DNA of 64,000 bases from Hypomesus transpacificus (lineage: Eukaryota; Chordata; Actinopteri; Osmeriformes; Osmeridae): positions 4,597,390 through 4,661,389 of the forward strand of contig NC_061061.1 of the NCBI RefSeq assembly GCF_021917145.1, in the 5' to 3' direction. Below are positions 1-17,995 of the stretch, one piece after another. Every line of letters begins with the position of its first letter. The first letter of the stretch is position 1. Under the pieces are notes generated by a model. It was not told the DNA's origin. It worked only from the letters and a program-made list of their open reading frames with translations, and made no database searches. The position numbers and the translations under genes were made by a program.

Positions 1-5717
<5,717 letters not shown>

Positions 5718-6098
5718 GAAAGGCCCTGGGAAGACTGGGTCCCTTCAGACCCTGGGGTCAATAGACCCCTGGCTCACACTGTGTCTCTCCTCCTGCCTTC
5801 CACATCCTTCCCATGCCCAGCTCAGCTCTGGGCTCTAGTTATTGAACTCTCTGGGAGAGCAGCTACAGCTACTGCACTTATTTCTTTTTTTTTTGAGCCT
5901 GGTGTTTTTTTGCTTTGTTTTTAGACTGCGTCATTCCAAAGAATGTCTATGTTTTAGCGGACAAAAAGGGGAGCGCTTTTTAGATGAGTATAATCCTTGA
6001 AAACGATGACTGTGGAGGAATTCTTTGTGGTGAGCCTACTCATATCTATAAGCCTGGTGACTCACTCTGGAACACACACACACCTACACACATGCCTG

Positions 6099-6100
<2 letters not shown>

Positions 6101-6133
<33 letters not shown>
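6101..6133. repeat. (CA)n microsatellite
   Basis: An uninterrupted CA dinucleotide run of about 16 units in the nbeal2 3' region. Confidence 0.95.
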
Positions 6134-6135
<2 letters not shown>

Positions 6136-6523
6136 AGTGCAGTATGAGGGGAAGAATGCTGTGAACTCTCTATGTTCCCACCTCCTTTTTTCAGCATCCC
6201 TTTTTTCCTCCTTTCTTTTGATTGTTTCAAGGCCAGTGGTTTGGCAACGGCACCTTGACTCGAAACTTGAAGACTAATGTTGCTTGAGATTTAAAGTACC
6301 AGTATGTACCACTAGTGGGTCTACTTTCTCTGCATTTAAGTGTGTGTCCATGTGTTGTGGGTCAAGCTGCTTCTGTGTGCTTCTCATACAGTAGGTCAGT
6401 GCTGGACTATGCACATTCTGATAAAGGTCAAAATGTTAGGATTTCTGGGGCAACTCAAATATGTGTATATGACATGCCTGTACGCAATGCTGAACAGATA
6501 AAGCAATAATGGTGTTGTGGTCA

Positions 6524-6619
6524 AAGGTATAATTTGTTATGATTGTGAAGCTTAGAAGGTATAATTTCTTGTGATTGTGAAGCTTAGAAGGTATAATTTC
6601 TTGTGATTGTGAAGCTTAT
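6524..6619. repeat. Three-copy 32-bp tandem repeat
   Basis: Three head-to-tail copies of a 32-bp unit begin at 6524, 6556 and 6588. Each starts AAGGTATAATTT and ends GTGAAGCTTA. Copies two and three are nearly identical; copy one differs at about two positions. It lies in the nbeal2 3' region. Confidence 0.9.
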
Positions 6620-7468
6620 AAGTAACCAGTTTCTGTGGAGGAAAGGCCAAAAGCCCACTTACCTTACAAAGAAGAGAAGACAGCCTTGTTTTATTACATG
6701 TATATAACTACTGTATATTAGTTTGTTTTATTCAAGCTACTGTAAGTGTATGGTTCAGACTACTTTTATTGATAACTAAATTCTTATGTTGCTGCAAAAT
6801 TGGTATGTTATTGCAAAATTGTCATTGCTCATCTTCTAAGATGATTTCTCCTTGCAAAGTAACCTTTTATGTTTTTAACAATTTTGTTACATGAACTAAA
6901 GTGCCTTTTTTTTTGTTGCTTTCTATTGTCTCTTTAGCTGGAGCCTTAAACACACTGAATTCCAGTAAGATGGTATGATTACTATACCAAGACTCACTCC
7001 CTTCATTTTACACTTTCTATCCTCTCACCTTTCTGTCCATCAAATTTGCTGCTGTAAATGATGTTTTAGAAATATATCCTACACAAAACGGATCACACAT
7101 CATCCACACCAAAGCCTTACTTTGGAGTCGCCCTATTCTTTGTGCATCTTGAATCAGAGTACACGTCCCTCGTTTACTGTTGAAAGTTTGTTCTGCTGTT
7201 GTTTTATTTAAAGAGGAACTGAAACAAAGAGATGGTGTCTGTGAAACACATTTGAGGAAATACTCTGACGTGATTGGAGGAATGCAATTCCTGTCGGCCC
7301 CTGTAGTGTGGCCAGGGATTATCTGTTGTTATGCACCATCATGATGGAGGACAATAAAGGGAACCGCTGGGCAAATGCAATACAGCACCAACAAAATGGT
7401 GCCTGTTACACATATCTGGATTACAGTGAATTATGGAGAGCTGAAAAAAATACAGACATAATTATAGC

Positions 7469-7497
7469 TTTGTGTGTGTGTGTGTGGGGGGGGGGGG
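7469..7497. repeat. (TG)n followed by a G run
   Basis: A short TG repeat passes directly into a run of about 12 G. Confidence 0.85.
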
Positions 7498-8847
7498 TCT
7501 GCTCGTATTATATGGATGGTGTTTCAATTTTCAGAATCACATTAACCAGTTAATGTCTTATGATTCAGTTGAGTCTAGATATTTGTTGAAAAGGCGAGTC
7601 TGAAATAGCTTGTTGCAATGTAAATGTCTGTATTTGCTGTATTCTTTGTACAGGAGTGTCTTTTGCATAGTTATGAAAGTCAGCTGCTTTTCATGACCCT
7701 GATGAAGCATTGTGTGAGACTGGTGTATGTAGTCCTACATGAATGTATGTTTTTTTCACTTAACTATGCAGCCGTGCTGACCCATTTCCAGTTTAATCTT
7801 CCTGGCTGACCACACACCTCAGTCCTCCACCTAGGACACTACACTGAATGCATAGTGTTTATATGTGACAGCTTTGTTTCAAAGTTCCATCATCTGTACC
7901 CCTGCACAATCCAACCCAAGCCTAGAGTAGCCCAGGGCTACATTGGTTCTGGATCTGCTCTTTTGTAATCACTATTTTGGTGTTTGTATTTTTCTCAAAA
8001 TACATGCTTTTTTTAACTGCCTGATTGTCTCCTGTTCCTTAAGTGCAAATGTGTGACAACAATGATTACAGTTTGCGGATCCATTCTTCTGTATAGACTC
8101 GTCCAGTGGCAGATATTTGCACAGATTAACAAAACTTGAGGGCTAAATTGTCAATAAACATTTTTTAAATCACAGGCCAGAACTTGAGACTATTCCAGCT
8201 TGCCATCACAGCACCCACTCTGGAGAGACATGGTACAGGAACTGCCAACCATCCCAGCTCTTAACGCTAGGTTACTTTTTCTCTCTAATACACTTTTGAT
8301 CCTCTTCTGGACTCCAGCCCCTTCAGCAAATCTCTGTCATCTCTGTCTGTATGAACCCTATTGCAGTTGAAAAGGTCACAGCAACACTAAATGTACTTAA
8401 AGAGGAGGCTTTGATCTCCTGGTGGGCTGAACATCCTGTCAGCCTACCCATAAACACCTACAGGGGGACAATTCAAAGTGTCTTAGAGGAAGGGGGGGGT
8501 TAAAATGGGTCTTGTTGCTCCCCCCTTTTTTTACCCCCCCCCCCAACAGTCAATACAAGTAAAGAATAAGGATGAGGGAGGGGAGGGAGATGTGGTGACT
8601 ATTCTACCTCTGATGTGACTCTCTGGACAATGGAAGGAGGGGTTGACACCTTGCTCTGGGTTGTTGAAGGTAATGGTCTGTGACCTCCCCAGTCTTGAGG
8701 GGACTCAGGGAGACAAGGGGGAAGTTGCTGGAAAGGAGACCGCCGTGAACTCCCTCAAACTTGTCGTTGTTGGAATTGATCCTGCCAAGAACCACAGCAA
8801 CCCTCAAACTGTCCCTTACATTGACCCCAACCTACCCCTCCCAACAC

Positions 8848-8895
8848 ATACACACACACAGACACACACACAGACACACACACAGACACACACAC
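8848..8895. repeat. CA-rich microsatellite with GACA interruptions
   Basis: CA repeats broken at regular spacing by GACA, giving an ACACACAG-type higher-order unit. Confidence 0.85.
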
Positions 8896-9142
8896 CCCTT
8901 CATGACCCAATCTGCCTGGCTGTGGAATGGAGACATTATTGTTGTTTTTTATTACTTACACTACACTGCTATTTCTCACCCACGTATGACCACGGAAAAT
9001 CCTAGTCATGGTGTTCAGGCTTTGTATTGTTGTAAAGAGGGCGTGAACTGGAATAGAGAAATTCCTTTTTGAGTGGGGTAAATAGTTTGGACTGATTCAT
9101 CTGAACAGGATGGTAGTGTTTAAGAAAGGGTGGCCAGGCCAC

Positions 9143-9144
<2 letters not shown>

Positions 9145-9215
<71 letters not shown>

Positions 9216-9275
9216 AAGAGAGAACAAGGGAGAGAGAGAACGAGGGAGAGAGAACGAGGGAGAAGGGCGGGGGTT
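9145..9275. repeat. (GA)n microsatellite, interrupted toward its 3' end
   Basis: A long GA run, then GAAA, GAAC and GAGGGA interruptions. Open frames over it encode only Arg-Glu or Leu-Ser dipeptides and are artefacts. Confidence 0.95.
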
Positions 9276-9960
9276 TGAGAGAGGGAGACTCTTCACAGTG
9301 AATGGGATTCACCAAATTGGAAAAAAAAAAGAAAAAAAAGCAACATTGCTAGATAAATAATACTCAGATGGAATGGGATGGAGAGGAAAGGGGGGATGTC
9401 TCTGCAGACTGTCTCGACGGTTTCTGAAACAGGCTTTGAAGTGCCACCCCTATTGTGTCTCGGAGATCTGCCCATTTGTTTTTCTCTGAAGTTACCAGGC
9501 CCCATGTGGTGCATTCTGCAGCCTTTACAAGGTGTTGTAATTCACCGAATGTTTTTTTTATAATCCTGTGAATTGGTGAGATCAAATATGGGCATCGTGG
9601 ACGGCTCAGTCTTTTTAATCATTTCATTTAAACAGGGATTTGGCATTCTTGAAGAAAGCTAACAAATATACACAGGCAACAGCTGATGGTGTTCCGTTAA
9701 CAGTCTTGAGTGGACCGCTAATCTGTTCATTTCTTGTCAACAAAATATTTTTTAATAACAATTGAACTCAACTACCTGTACGTTGATAGGCTATTTATCT
9801 GTTACGGTAGTATTTTCATCTATTCTATGAACAACAAACAAGAAGTTAAATTTGAACAAATGATTTTACATATCGATTAGTTTATGTCAATGAACCAAGT
9901 TTCAATTCATTTGCTATTTTCTAATTAAAATATCGCTCCAATATGCTTATTACCAAACTG

Positions 9961-10466
9961 TCCTAGCCAATCAAACAGCGAGGTACTGGGCTCCAGAGGT
10001 GGGAAGAATCAGAACGCGGAGGGGGGACTTCAAGCCCTAGAAAGACTTGGATCCGAAGTTTGCTCATCTATCTTAGTGGTACTTCAGACGGAACGTACGA
10101 ACACAGGGATTTTAGAGAAACAAGTACTGTCTTAATCAGATCACAATTTACAGATGTGTAAGGCAGATCTTGTTTTCAATGTTTTCTTGCGTAAGCATGT
10201 AGACTACGTTAATTCGTTGCGAGGTTTTCTTGGACAAGCTGTCATCCGTAACGTTTATCAGCGGACTAGTAGCTTTTATTAACTTTTTTTCTGTCGAGTA
10301 TTTATGTTGCTGAAGTGAGGCCGTTTTGTGTAGCAACATCATTCGTTTTTTTGATACATTTTACCCATCTGGATCCGTCAGTGGCCGACGCCTGGAAGGG
10401 AGACTTTTCTGAAGAACTGAAGTATGACTGTGTTATGGGTCTGCACACTTTTTCTTCTGGCAAAGG
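9961..10466 (+). promoter_or_regulatory. Candidate nradd promoter and 5' non-coding exon
   Basis: A CCAAT box (AGCCAATCAAAC) lies at about 9965. A strong donor, GGCAAAG|GTAAGT, follows at 10466/10467, so a 5' exon could run from about 10040 to 10466. No long ATG-started frame with a signal peptide is present in it. The link to nradd rests only on strand and position. Confidence 0.35.
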
Positions 10467-11908
10467 TAAGTCTTTTCCGTGGTGGAAACCTCTGTAGTCA
10501 AATGATTCTGCTCATGGCAATATTATCACGCTAAACTACACCAATGTTAACTTACTAGGCCAAATCAAGCGTAGTAGATAGCTATTACACTAATTTTATA
10601 TTTTCTGACTTCATCCCACAACAAAGATTAATGTCAGAAATGTTTTCTACAGAATTTCCAAAAGGATGTATTTTGGCCAACCAGTTCAGAACGTTGCAAA
10701 ATGTATCATATTAACTCAACGTGTAAAATATTTGTGAAGTAGGCCTAGGTAAATGCGATACAAATTGCATATAACATAGGTCTTTGTACTCGAAATCTAA
10801 CCACTGAATTACTGAATTATAAAACATTTTCTCATAATTATACTTTTATTAAAGAAGGCAATTGAGAATTAACTCATAAACAGTCGTGCCTCCCCCAAGA
10901 GGCCAAAGGAGCATACAACATAACCTATAAACTTAAAAGCAAACAAAAAAAACTGTTACCCAAAAATGTATTCACTGCAGATTTAAAAGTGTGATAAACT
11001 ATCAGTAACTGTGTTATAATCGTGGCCCCACAGTTCCAGACAGCAGTTTGACTCTCATGTGCCTCAGGCTAAACCCCAGGACTAGGGAACACATGTCTTG
11101 TCATGTTCCTCAGAGCCAAACTCTTTCTCCCACATCAAAGCACTGTGATAAAATGTGTGTATAAAATAGCCTAATCCTGGCTATTTATCATTTTGTAACA
11201 GAGAGATTCGATCTGTTTACACCACGCTCTTAAGGGTATTAAGAGTATGTTGCCAACAATTGAATGATATCCAACCTGTTTTGTTTGTCAAGACTATTAA
11301 TACAACACAGCCAGTTTAAGGAAATGGTCTCTTTTTCTTCAAACAGTGAGTTCTTGTGTGAGATTTATATGGCCCAAAATTCTGAATGTTTATTGGTACC
11401 CCTTTGTCCTACTAGTAATGCTATTCATGGTGGCTCAATGCTTTAGTAATGCCCTGGGTATGTTTCTATATAATGACTGAGACATTTTCTTTGGCAATTG
11501 TTGTATAATTTTAGCGTAGGTTTTGAGTATTGCCATGTTCTGGAAATCCGGCACAAAACAATTATAATTTTCTTCGGTCTGATGACAGAAAATTGAAAGA
11601 TTTTTAGAACTCAGTAAGGGGAATTTCCATTCAGCTGCTAAGCAGATTTCTTGTGGAAGAGATTGGTTCCTTGTGAACACAGCTCTGAGGCAGTAGGTCA
11701 GCTCCTCTCTCCAGTCATACAGACAAGAGATGCATGCATGCTCAACATGACAGAGAAAAATACATCTGTGGTTGTCCAGATTCAAAAATATATAATCTGT
11801 GCCTCATACTAACTCACATGGGGGGGAAATGGTTTTATTTTTAATCAATGCAAAGTAAATACATAATCCTAACATGAATAAGTAACATCAACTGTTCATT
11901 TCTTGTAG

Positions 11909-12149
11909 AGGATGACCAGCCTAGAGCAGAAAATGACAATCATTGGTGCAAGAGGAAAATGCAGTTCAGTTACTGCAGTTAATCAGACAGGCAGGTCAGC
12001 TACAGCAGTCAGTCAGACAGACAGAAAGCTTCCTGGCTGTTTTATGCATGCCCCCTCTTCCTCCTCCCTCCCCCTGCTGAAGGTGGTGGTGGTGGTGACG
12101 CCCCTGCTGTTGCTGCTGCTGCAGCCCGGGTGTGAGGGCCAGGGGTCAG
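11909..12149 (+). CDS. Candidate nradd signal-peptide exon
   Basis: A good acceptor (TTTCTTGTAG) precedes 11909, followed by an open frame with ATGs at 11912 and 12044. From 12044 the frame encodes a typical signal peptide: a polar start, a run of valines and leucines, then QPGCEGQ. This would supply the secretion signal missing from the receptor exons downstream. The 3' border is uncertain: the better GT sites near 12137-12145 leave the wrong phase for the exon at 15087, and only a weak GT after GGGTCA keeps the frame. The exon is plausible but not proven. Confidence 0.4.
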
Positions 12150-12502
12150 TGTCAGCCTGGAGAGAGAGCCCCTGGCTCCTGGGGCTTCGGGCCTTTTATC
12201 TGCTCATCACTCAGGCTAGATTTACGTGGAAACTCCAGGCTGCTGCAGCCAGAGCCCATACATCACGGCTAAAGTGATCTCCCTTCAAAAAGACCCAGGA
12301 GCGGCTTTGGCGGTAGTGAGGTAGAGGGCCAGGCAGTAGTGTGTGTGTAGGTGTGTGTGTATGTATGTGTGTGTTGACAGAGTGAATATGACAGCCGTGG
12401 CGTTTACTGCCCTCTTGAAAGGAGCTCTGCACGGTGGTCCTCGCTCACTTGGGAATCCCTGTAAATTACAACTTCTTACCCAAGTGGAGAAAGCAATCAC
12501 AG

Positions 12503-12510
<8 letters not shown>

Positions 12511-12554
<44 letters not shown>
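12511..12554. repeat. (CT)n microsatellite
   Basis: A pure CT run preceded by a short poly-C, in a presumed nradd 5' intron. Confidence 0.95.
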
Positions 12555-12556
<2 letters not shown>

Positions 12557-13767
12557 AACCTCTTTCCTCTCCCATTTCACTCTCTGACTCCATGACCCCT
12601 CAGAGAGACAGATGAGATCTGAGTTTGTGCCGTCCACAGTAAAGGTATTCTAGTTCATAAGGTGCTACAATTATAACCATGTATTGAGCTACCAAATCAC
12701 AGTGATACACAGCTATACACACAGTTTATTTACTGAATCCAGTTGCCCGATAGCCTGGCCTGGTTTGAACTCCAAGCGGCTTATCAACAGCCACAGACAA
12801 ATGTCTCTGGACGCAACCAGATACATTTGAAACTGTATCTTGGTTGTTAACAAAAATGCCTCAACAGCACTCTTCTGTACAGTCATCTTATTTAACCCAC
12901 GTCACATCAGATAAACGGTTGTGATTGGCCCGGCCTTCTCCATGCCGGAGGGAAATGTGTTTGAATGGGAGGGTGGCCAGACCCATCTGCTTGAGCAAAT
13001 AAACCATGAGCTCACAGATTCATCTGGTTCCCAAGCTAGTCATCAGAACATCATCGTCATGATAAAGTGGGACCTAAATTTGGCTGAGCAACAGTGCCTC
13101 ACTCATTTTTGTTGAAGTATTTTGAAGTTGTTTGTGTGTTCTGTCTTTTTGTAGGTAGAAACTGAAACCCATCACCCACGTCACAAGTAGGTGTTTGTGT
13201 CAGGTATAGGCTGGAGCTCTTCTAGGCACTCCTGACTGTATTCATTAAACTCTGTCAAGCACGGGGCTCTCCACTCGCAGTAGAGCATGAAGGAAATATT
13301 TCACTCTATATTAGGGAACTAGGGGAGGAAATACCAGGGCCTGTTCAGAGCCCTGCTCTTTCTCTAAAATGTCTGCCTGCAGAACCAGGGCAGTTGAGAG
13401 ACAGCAGAGAGAACAGCAACAGGGAGTCGCCACCCAAAAAAACTGCCGCCACGCTGCCACCAAATATTTATCTGTCAGAGTCCAGAGAACTTTGAGGCTG
13501 GAGAATGTTTGCTGAGTAGATCCTTCTGTCGTACAGAGGACATGGCCTGGGTACCTATACAAGACAAGGCCTTAGTTTTGGTTCTGGTTGTGTCCCAGCC
13601 TGTGATCTGTTCCAGCTTATCCCCTTTCAAGATAGCCATATATTTCAGATCTTTCGCTACTTTCAGAAGTAAAGCTGATAGTTGTTTTTGGAGCGAAACG
13701 TGCTTCTGCTTCCCTTTCTAGTATTAACACGGTGGAAATATTTGTGTTCTGTGAGAGTAGGTATGGC

Positions 13768-13875
13768 ATGATGGGGTGTGTGTGGATGTGTGCAAGCATG
13801 TATGTGTGAATGTGAGTGTGCACGCAAGTGTGTGCTTGAGTGTGTGTGGATGTGTGTGTGAGAGAGCGTGTTTGT
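13768..13875. repeat. Imperfect TG-rich repeat
   Basis: TG repeats interrupted by TGCA, TGAG and TGGA words. The long frames on both strands come from the low complexity. Confidence 0.8.
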
Positions 13876-15086
13876 GTGATGGGTTTTGGTTAGAGGCTGC
13901 ACAGGTTGACACATGCTGCCACTGTTTCCAAGCAGACCTCAGAGAGAGAGAAAGAGACATCACAGATCAGGGGATGTTTAGCTGTTACTTCTCTCCTATG
14001 CAGGAGGTTGGTTGTTAGACATCTGTTTGCTCTTGTCAGCCCCCAGGGCCAGTGGGCCAATCTTTCCTAAACGTGTACATGTTTAAGATGCCGTTGTTGA
14101 GGGCCTGGGGGGTGGTTGGGGGTGTAGTATTGACCTCCATAGACACACACCTGCAGGGCTTGGGGGTGACATCAAAGGGCCCCTCTCACCCAAACAGACT
14201 CTCACATGCTGGGCAGTTCGGGTTAACTGACACCCCCCTCCCCAGAGGCTGCAACTATCTCCCCCCGCAACACACGTGCACTCACTAACACACACACATG
14301 CACATACACACCCCACAGTGTCAATCACACTCATATGGAATTTACCAGTGTGGGAGGGAGGAAGCCCTTTTTTTTACTCCTTCCTTCCTCCTCTCCTTTG
14401 CAAGTGTTTTCCCTTGCCCTTTTATGTCTTATTCTTTCCATTGGTCTAAAGCCTTCTGATTAAAGCCAGCCACTCCTGCTAGGCTCTGTCTGTGGTGCTC
14501 AAGCCCTAAGGAATGTCTACTGGATCCCTGCTGTCTGCTGCTGACTCGGGCCCCTCCAGCCTCTGCCTCACCCACAGCAGATAAGGACCCTAGAGGACTC
14601 AGAAAACAGAAAATCGAGGCAGATAAAACCGATTAAAAGGCAATTTTTCGATACACCCACACTTCCAAGGTTTTTCCAATGGCGAGGGACGTGTGTGTGT
14701 GTGTGTGCGTGTAACCGGTTTCCCTGCCACATGTGGAACATTGAGGTCTTGTTATTGGGCATTCAGAGGAACAGGGCTGGACTGACTGAAAGTGATACCA
14801 GAGATTGTGCTTGATGATAGTGGGTTGGAACTTCAAACACTTACTATACTCCTTTCCCTCAGAAAGTGCAGAATCATCTAACCTAACCTGTAACTAACAA
14901 AGCTGTATAAAAAATTGTACAAGAATCTTTTGGTAATGTGTAAAAAAGTCAAATACTCCCCTCCTCACTCCCACTAATGGCACAGATCTTATCTCCTCAT
15001 CTCCAGACCATGTTGCAGCCATATGGTTTATAACTACAGCCCAGGAGGTTCTCTTTAACATGTGAACCATGTGGCTGTTGTTGCAG

Positions 15087-17995
15087 GCTGGCCTGGGTGA
15101 GGCCTGTGCCAGTGGGAGGTTCACCCGAACAGGGGAGTGCTGCAGCCTGTGCCCCCCTGGTTCCGGGATGGTGGAGGAGTGTGGGAAACAGGACACCAAG
15201 TGCCAGCCTTGCCCTGAAGGTGAGGCCTGTCATACAGGGTCCGACTCCACAATGTCACACCTCCTTATCTCTATTCCTTTCTGCTCCCTTTCAAGACTGC
15301 CTGTTCTGTGGGATATGTGCGTGTAAAATCGTGTGAAATGTTATCAGGGATCGAGCCGAGAGACATAGACCGATGTGGGTTGAATCATCTGAGTTCCACC
15401 CCACTCACCCAGTTGTGGTCTGTCACCAGGAACGTTCTCCTTGTCCGATGACCTGTCTCCATGCCAACCCTGCGCCCGCTGTCCCGCCGGCATCCACATG
15501 CTGGCCGCCTGCTCCGCTAGCCAGGACACGCACTGTGAGTGCGGCGAGGGCTTCTTCCTGTGGCGTGGCAGCACCTTCGAGGGCCTGTGTGCCCCCTGCT
15601 CCACGTGTGAGCGCGGCCAGGGGGTGACAAGGGAGTGTGGTGTCAAGGGGAACACAGAGTGCCAACTTTGCGGCCCCGGAACTTTCTCAGAGGAGCAGAG
15701 TACAACAAAGCCCTGCCACCCGTGTCTCCGATGCTCCGACAGCGAGGTGGAGATCCGAGCCTGCCAGCGCAACTCCGACACTATCTGCATGGGTAAGTCA
15801 GAGAGAGAGAGAGGCTGGAGGAGAAGGGTGGCAGAGAAGGGTTGTGGGGTTTTTAGAAAAGGCTTTAGAGAGAAAGTAGCAGAGACATGCTCAGATGATA
15901 AGAGAGATGGAGAAGCAGAAGAGAAGGGGAGAGGCCTAGAAAGAGTGAGGGACTGGACATATGGCCAACACCTGCAACCGCCCTTCATCTGAACACTCGG
16001 CAACACTCCTAGCCTGGAAACATGAGTCCACAGAAAAAAACACTTAAGTGCTGCAATCAAATTAGTTATTTGGTTATAGGCTAACTACCCCTAAAGCCCT
16101 GGGGCCAGGTCCAGGGTTAGGACCAGGGCTTGGGCCGGGGTTAGGGCTGGGGTTGAGGGTTTGCGCTAAGGCTGGGGCTGGGGCTGTGGTCAGGATGGAA
16201 GCTAAGGCTGGGGTTGAGGCTGGAGCCGGGGGAGCTTGGTGACCCTTACAGCATGCTAGACGGCTGTGTTCCAAATGGCCCTGCTCTCTCACCAGGAGTC
16301 TGGTCATCTGTACACATACAGGGAGTCCAGGGTGTGACCCCACGACCCCACAGAGGTCAGCGCAGTCCCAGAGAGATCTTAAAATAGGTAGGGTGTAACC
16401 AGAGGGGGCCAAAGGGCTGGAGCCTGGACCCATTTCTTAACCCCAGGAGGCCTGACAGAGGTCACCTTCACACCAGGCTCACACTCTTCTCTTGAAACAC
16501 ATTTGCCTCTGATGACATACGTTTCGTGGACATTACAAGACATCATTAGCCTGTGATCGGTATGGACTGTTCCTAAACCAGCCTCGCTGCCTCCCTCCAG
16601 ATAAGAAGCTTCACATCCGTGATAAGACCCGTTGGACAGGCGAGGAGGGCAACGAGGAGGTGGAGGGGTCCAGCTCGGCCCCCGGGTTCACCCACCAGGA
16701 TGGGGCTGGTGGTAGCAGCAACATCCTGGCCTACGTGTCAGTCCTGGCTGCTGTGGTCCTGGGCCTGCTGCTCTACGTGGCTTACAAGTGGTGAGTTTCA
16801 CTGCACACCCAACCAGGACACCAAACCATAAAACAAGTGACAATGATGTTGGTCCTTACTGTGTCATCCTAACTTGATTTGTGGGAAGCCATACAAGACA
16901 GTTTGTTGGCATTGTGATCTGAATGTTAGCTGGTAGATTAGAAGACTGCATAGCATGCAAAAAAACAGACTTTTTTTTGGTCCACATATTTCCATAAAGG
17001 TTTTATGTGTTGTTGTTGGAGTATTGTTATTGGGGTTGTTAAAGTGTGCGTGTTTGTGCGTGTTTGTGCGTGTGTGTTCTCCTCAGCTGGACATCATGTA
17101 AGCAGAAGCAGGCTCTGGGGAAGGCCCGTGCTGCAGAGCTGGGAGCAGCTCCAGAAGGAGAGAAGGTAGAGAAGCTCCACAGCGACAGCGGAGTCTTCTT
17201 GGACTCACACAGCCTGCAGGACAGCCAGCCCAGCAAAGGTAAGAAGCACAACTTCACCTCAACCCTCGAAACTACAATACTAACTCTGCTCTGTGTAGTC
17301 ACGACTGGGCCCTCTGTATCCAGTGAAGTTGAGAAGTAAAGTTATGAAGTTGGTACACATTAATAGCACATTTGCTAAAAATACATGGTGCTTAAAATGA
17401 GGGCCCAGGGTGTATGGTGATGAGGGTATACATGAACAGAGAAATGGGTAAACTCCATGTATCTCCACATACCCTCGCCCCAGCTACTGACTAGGACACT
17501 TGTGCTTTACGATGCATAGGGTTAAAGGTATAAAGGTTAAAGGGTATAAAGAAGCCACGTTTTAATTGTTCATCTTCTCATAAGTAACTACTGCAGTTCG
17601 GATAGTGGCTAACCTCTGTGTCTGCCTCTCCGTCCATCTGCCCCCCGCCCCACCCCCCTCTCCGACCCCCCGCGGCTGTAGGAAGCAAGCGAGACAGCAA
17701 GCAGGACAGCCGTCTGTACATCAACCTGCCCCCCCACAGGCAGGAGGAGGTGGAGCGCCTGCTGCAGGAGGGAGGGGGTCGGGGCTGGAGGCAGCTGGGG
17801 GCCGTGCTGGGCTACGAGGCCGAGCAGCTGGACCTGTTTGGCCGCGGTGAGGCCCCTGTCCACACGCTGCTGTCCAACTGGGCCCAGCAGGAGGGCTCCA
17901 CCCTGGGCCTGCTGTGCTCGGCACTGGGCCGCATCGAGAGGCCCGAAGTGGCGTCCGCCCTCACCTGCCCCTCGCAGGGCGTTTCCGTGGTGTAA
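15087..17995 (+). CDS. nradd: Neurotrophin receptor-like death-domain protein (p75NTR/NRH1 type)
   Basis: Type I membrane receptor of the TNF receptor superfamily, close to NGFR/p75NTR. Exons 15087-15219, 15430-15792, 16601-16790, 17087-17238 and 17682-17995 (stop TAA 17993-17995) join in frame to 383 codons, without the signal exon. In order: four cysteine-rich domains (CASGRFTRTGECCSLCPPG onward, ending RNSDTICM); a stalk; one membrane helix (ILAYVSVLAAVVLGLLLYVA); a p75-like juxtamembrane segment (SCKQKQ, EGEKVEKLHSDSG); and a C-terminal death domain (INLPPHRQEEVERLLQEGG; WRQLGAVLGYEAEQLDLF; LLSNWAQQEG). It ends VSVV, a possible class I PDZ ligand. Its place between nbeal2 and setd2 matches human NRADDP, so nradd is preferred to ngfr. 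Mammalian NRADD lacks most of the ectodomain; this copy keeps it. Confidence 0.88.
16097..16235. repeat. G-rich minisatellite in an nradd intron
   Basis: Degenerate tandem units of GGGGCTGGGGTTGAGG type, including GGGTTAGG words. Many closely spaced G-runs on the + strand give quadruplex potential. It lies in the intron between exons 15430-15792 and 16601-16790. Confidence 0.8.

Larger units (their letters stand above)
5718..9960. other. nbeal2 3' UTR and intergenic DNA
   Basis: No coding exon was recognised. The start is the nbeal2 3' UTR; its end is unclear, with candidate AATAAA signals at about 7350 and 8153-8158. The stretch holds CA, GT and GA microsatellites, a three-copy 32-bp repeat and poly-C/poly-G runs near 7486-7497 and 8530-8544. 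The frames open over CA and GA tracts are low-complexity and not genes. Confidence 0.5.

Noticed and set aside
9097..9360. Open frames on both strands over the GA repeat
   Set aside because: They encode only Arg-Glu or Leu-Ser dipeptides from a microsatellite, with no splice or homology support.
15344..16060. A 238-codon - strand frame across the nradd CRD exon
   Set aside because: It overlaps clear TNFR-family coding exons on the + strand and has no recognised domain; GC-rich antisense shadow.
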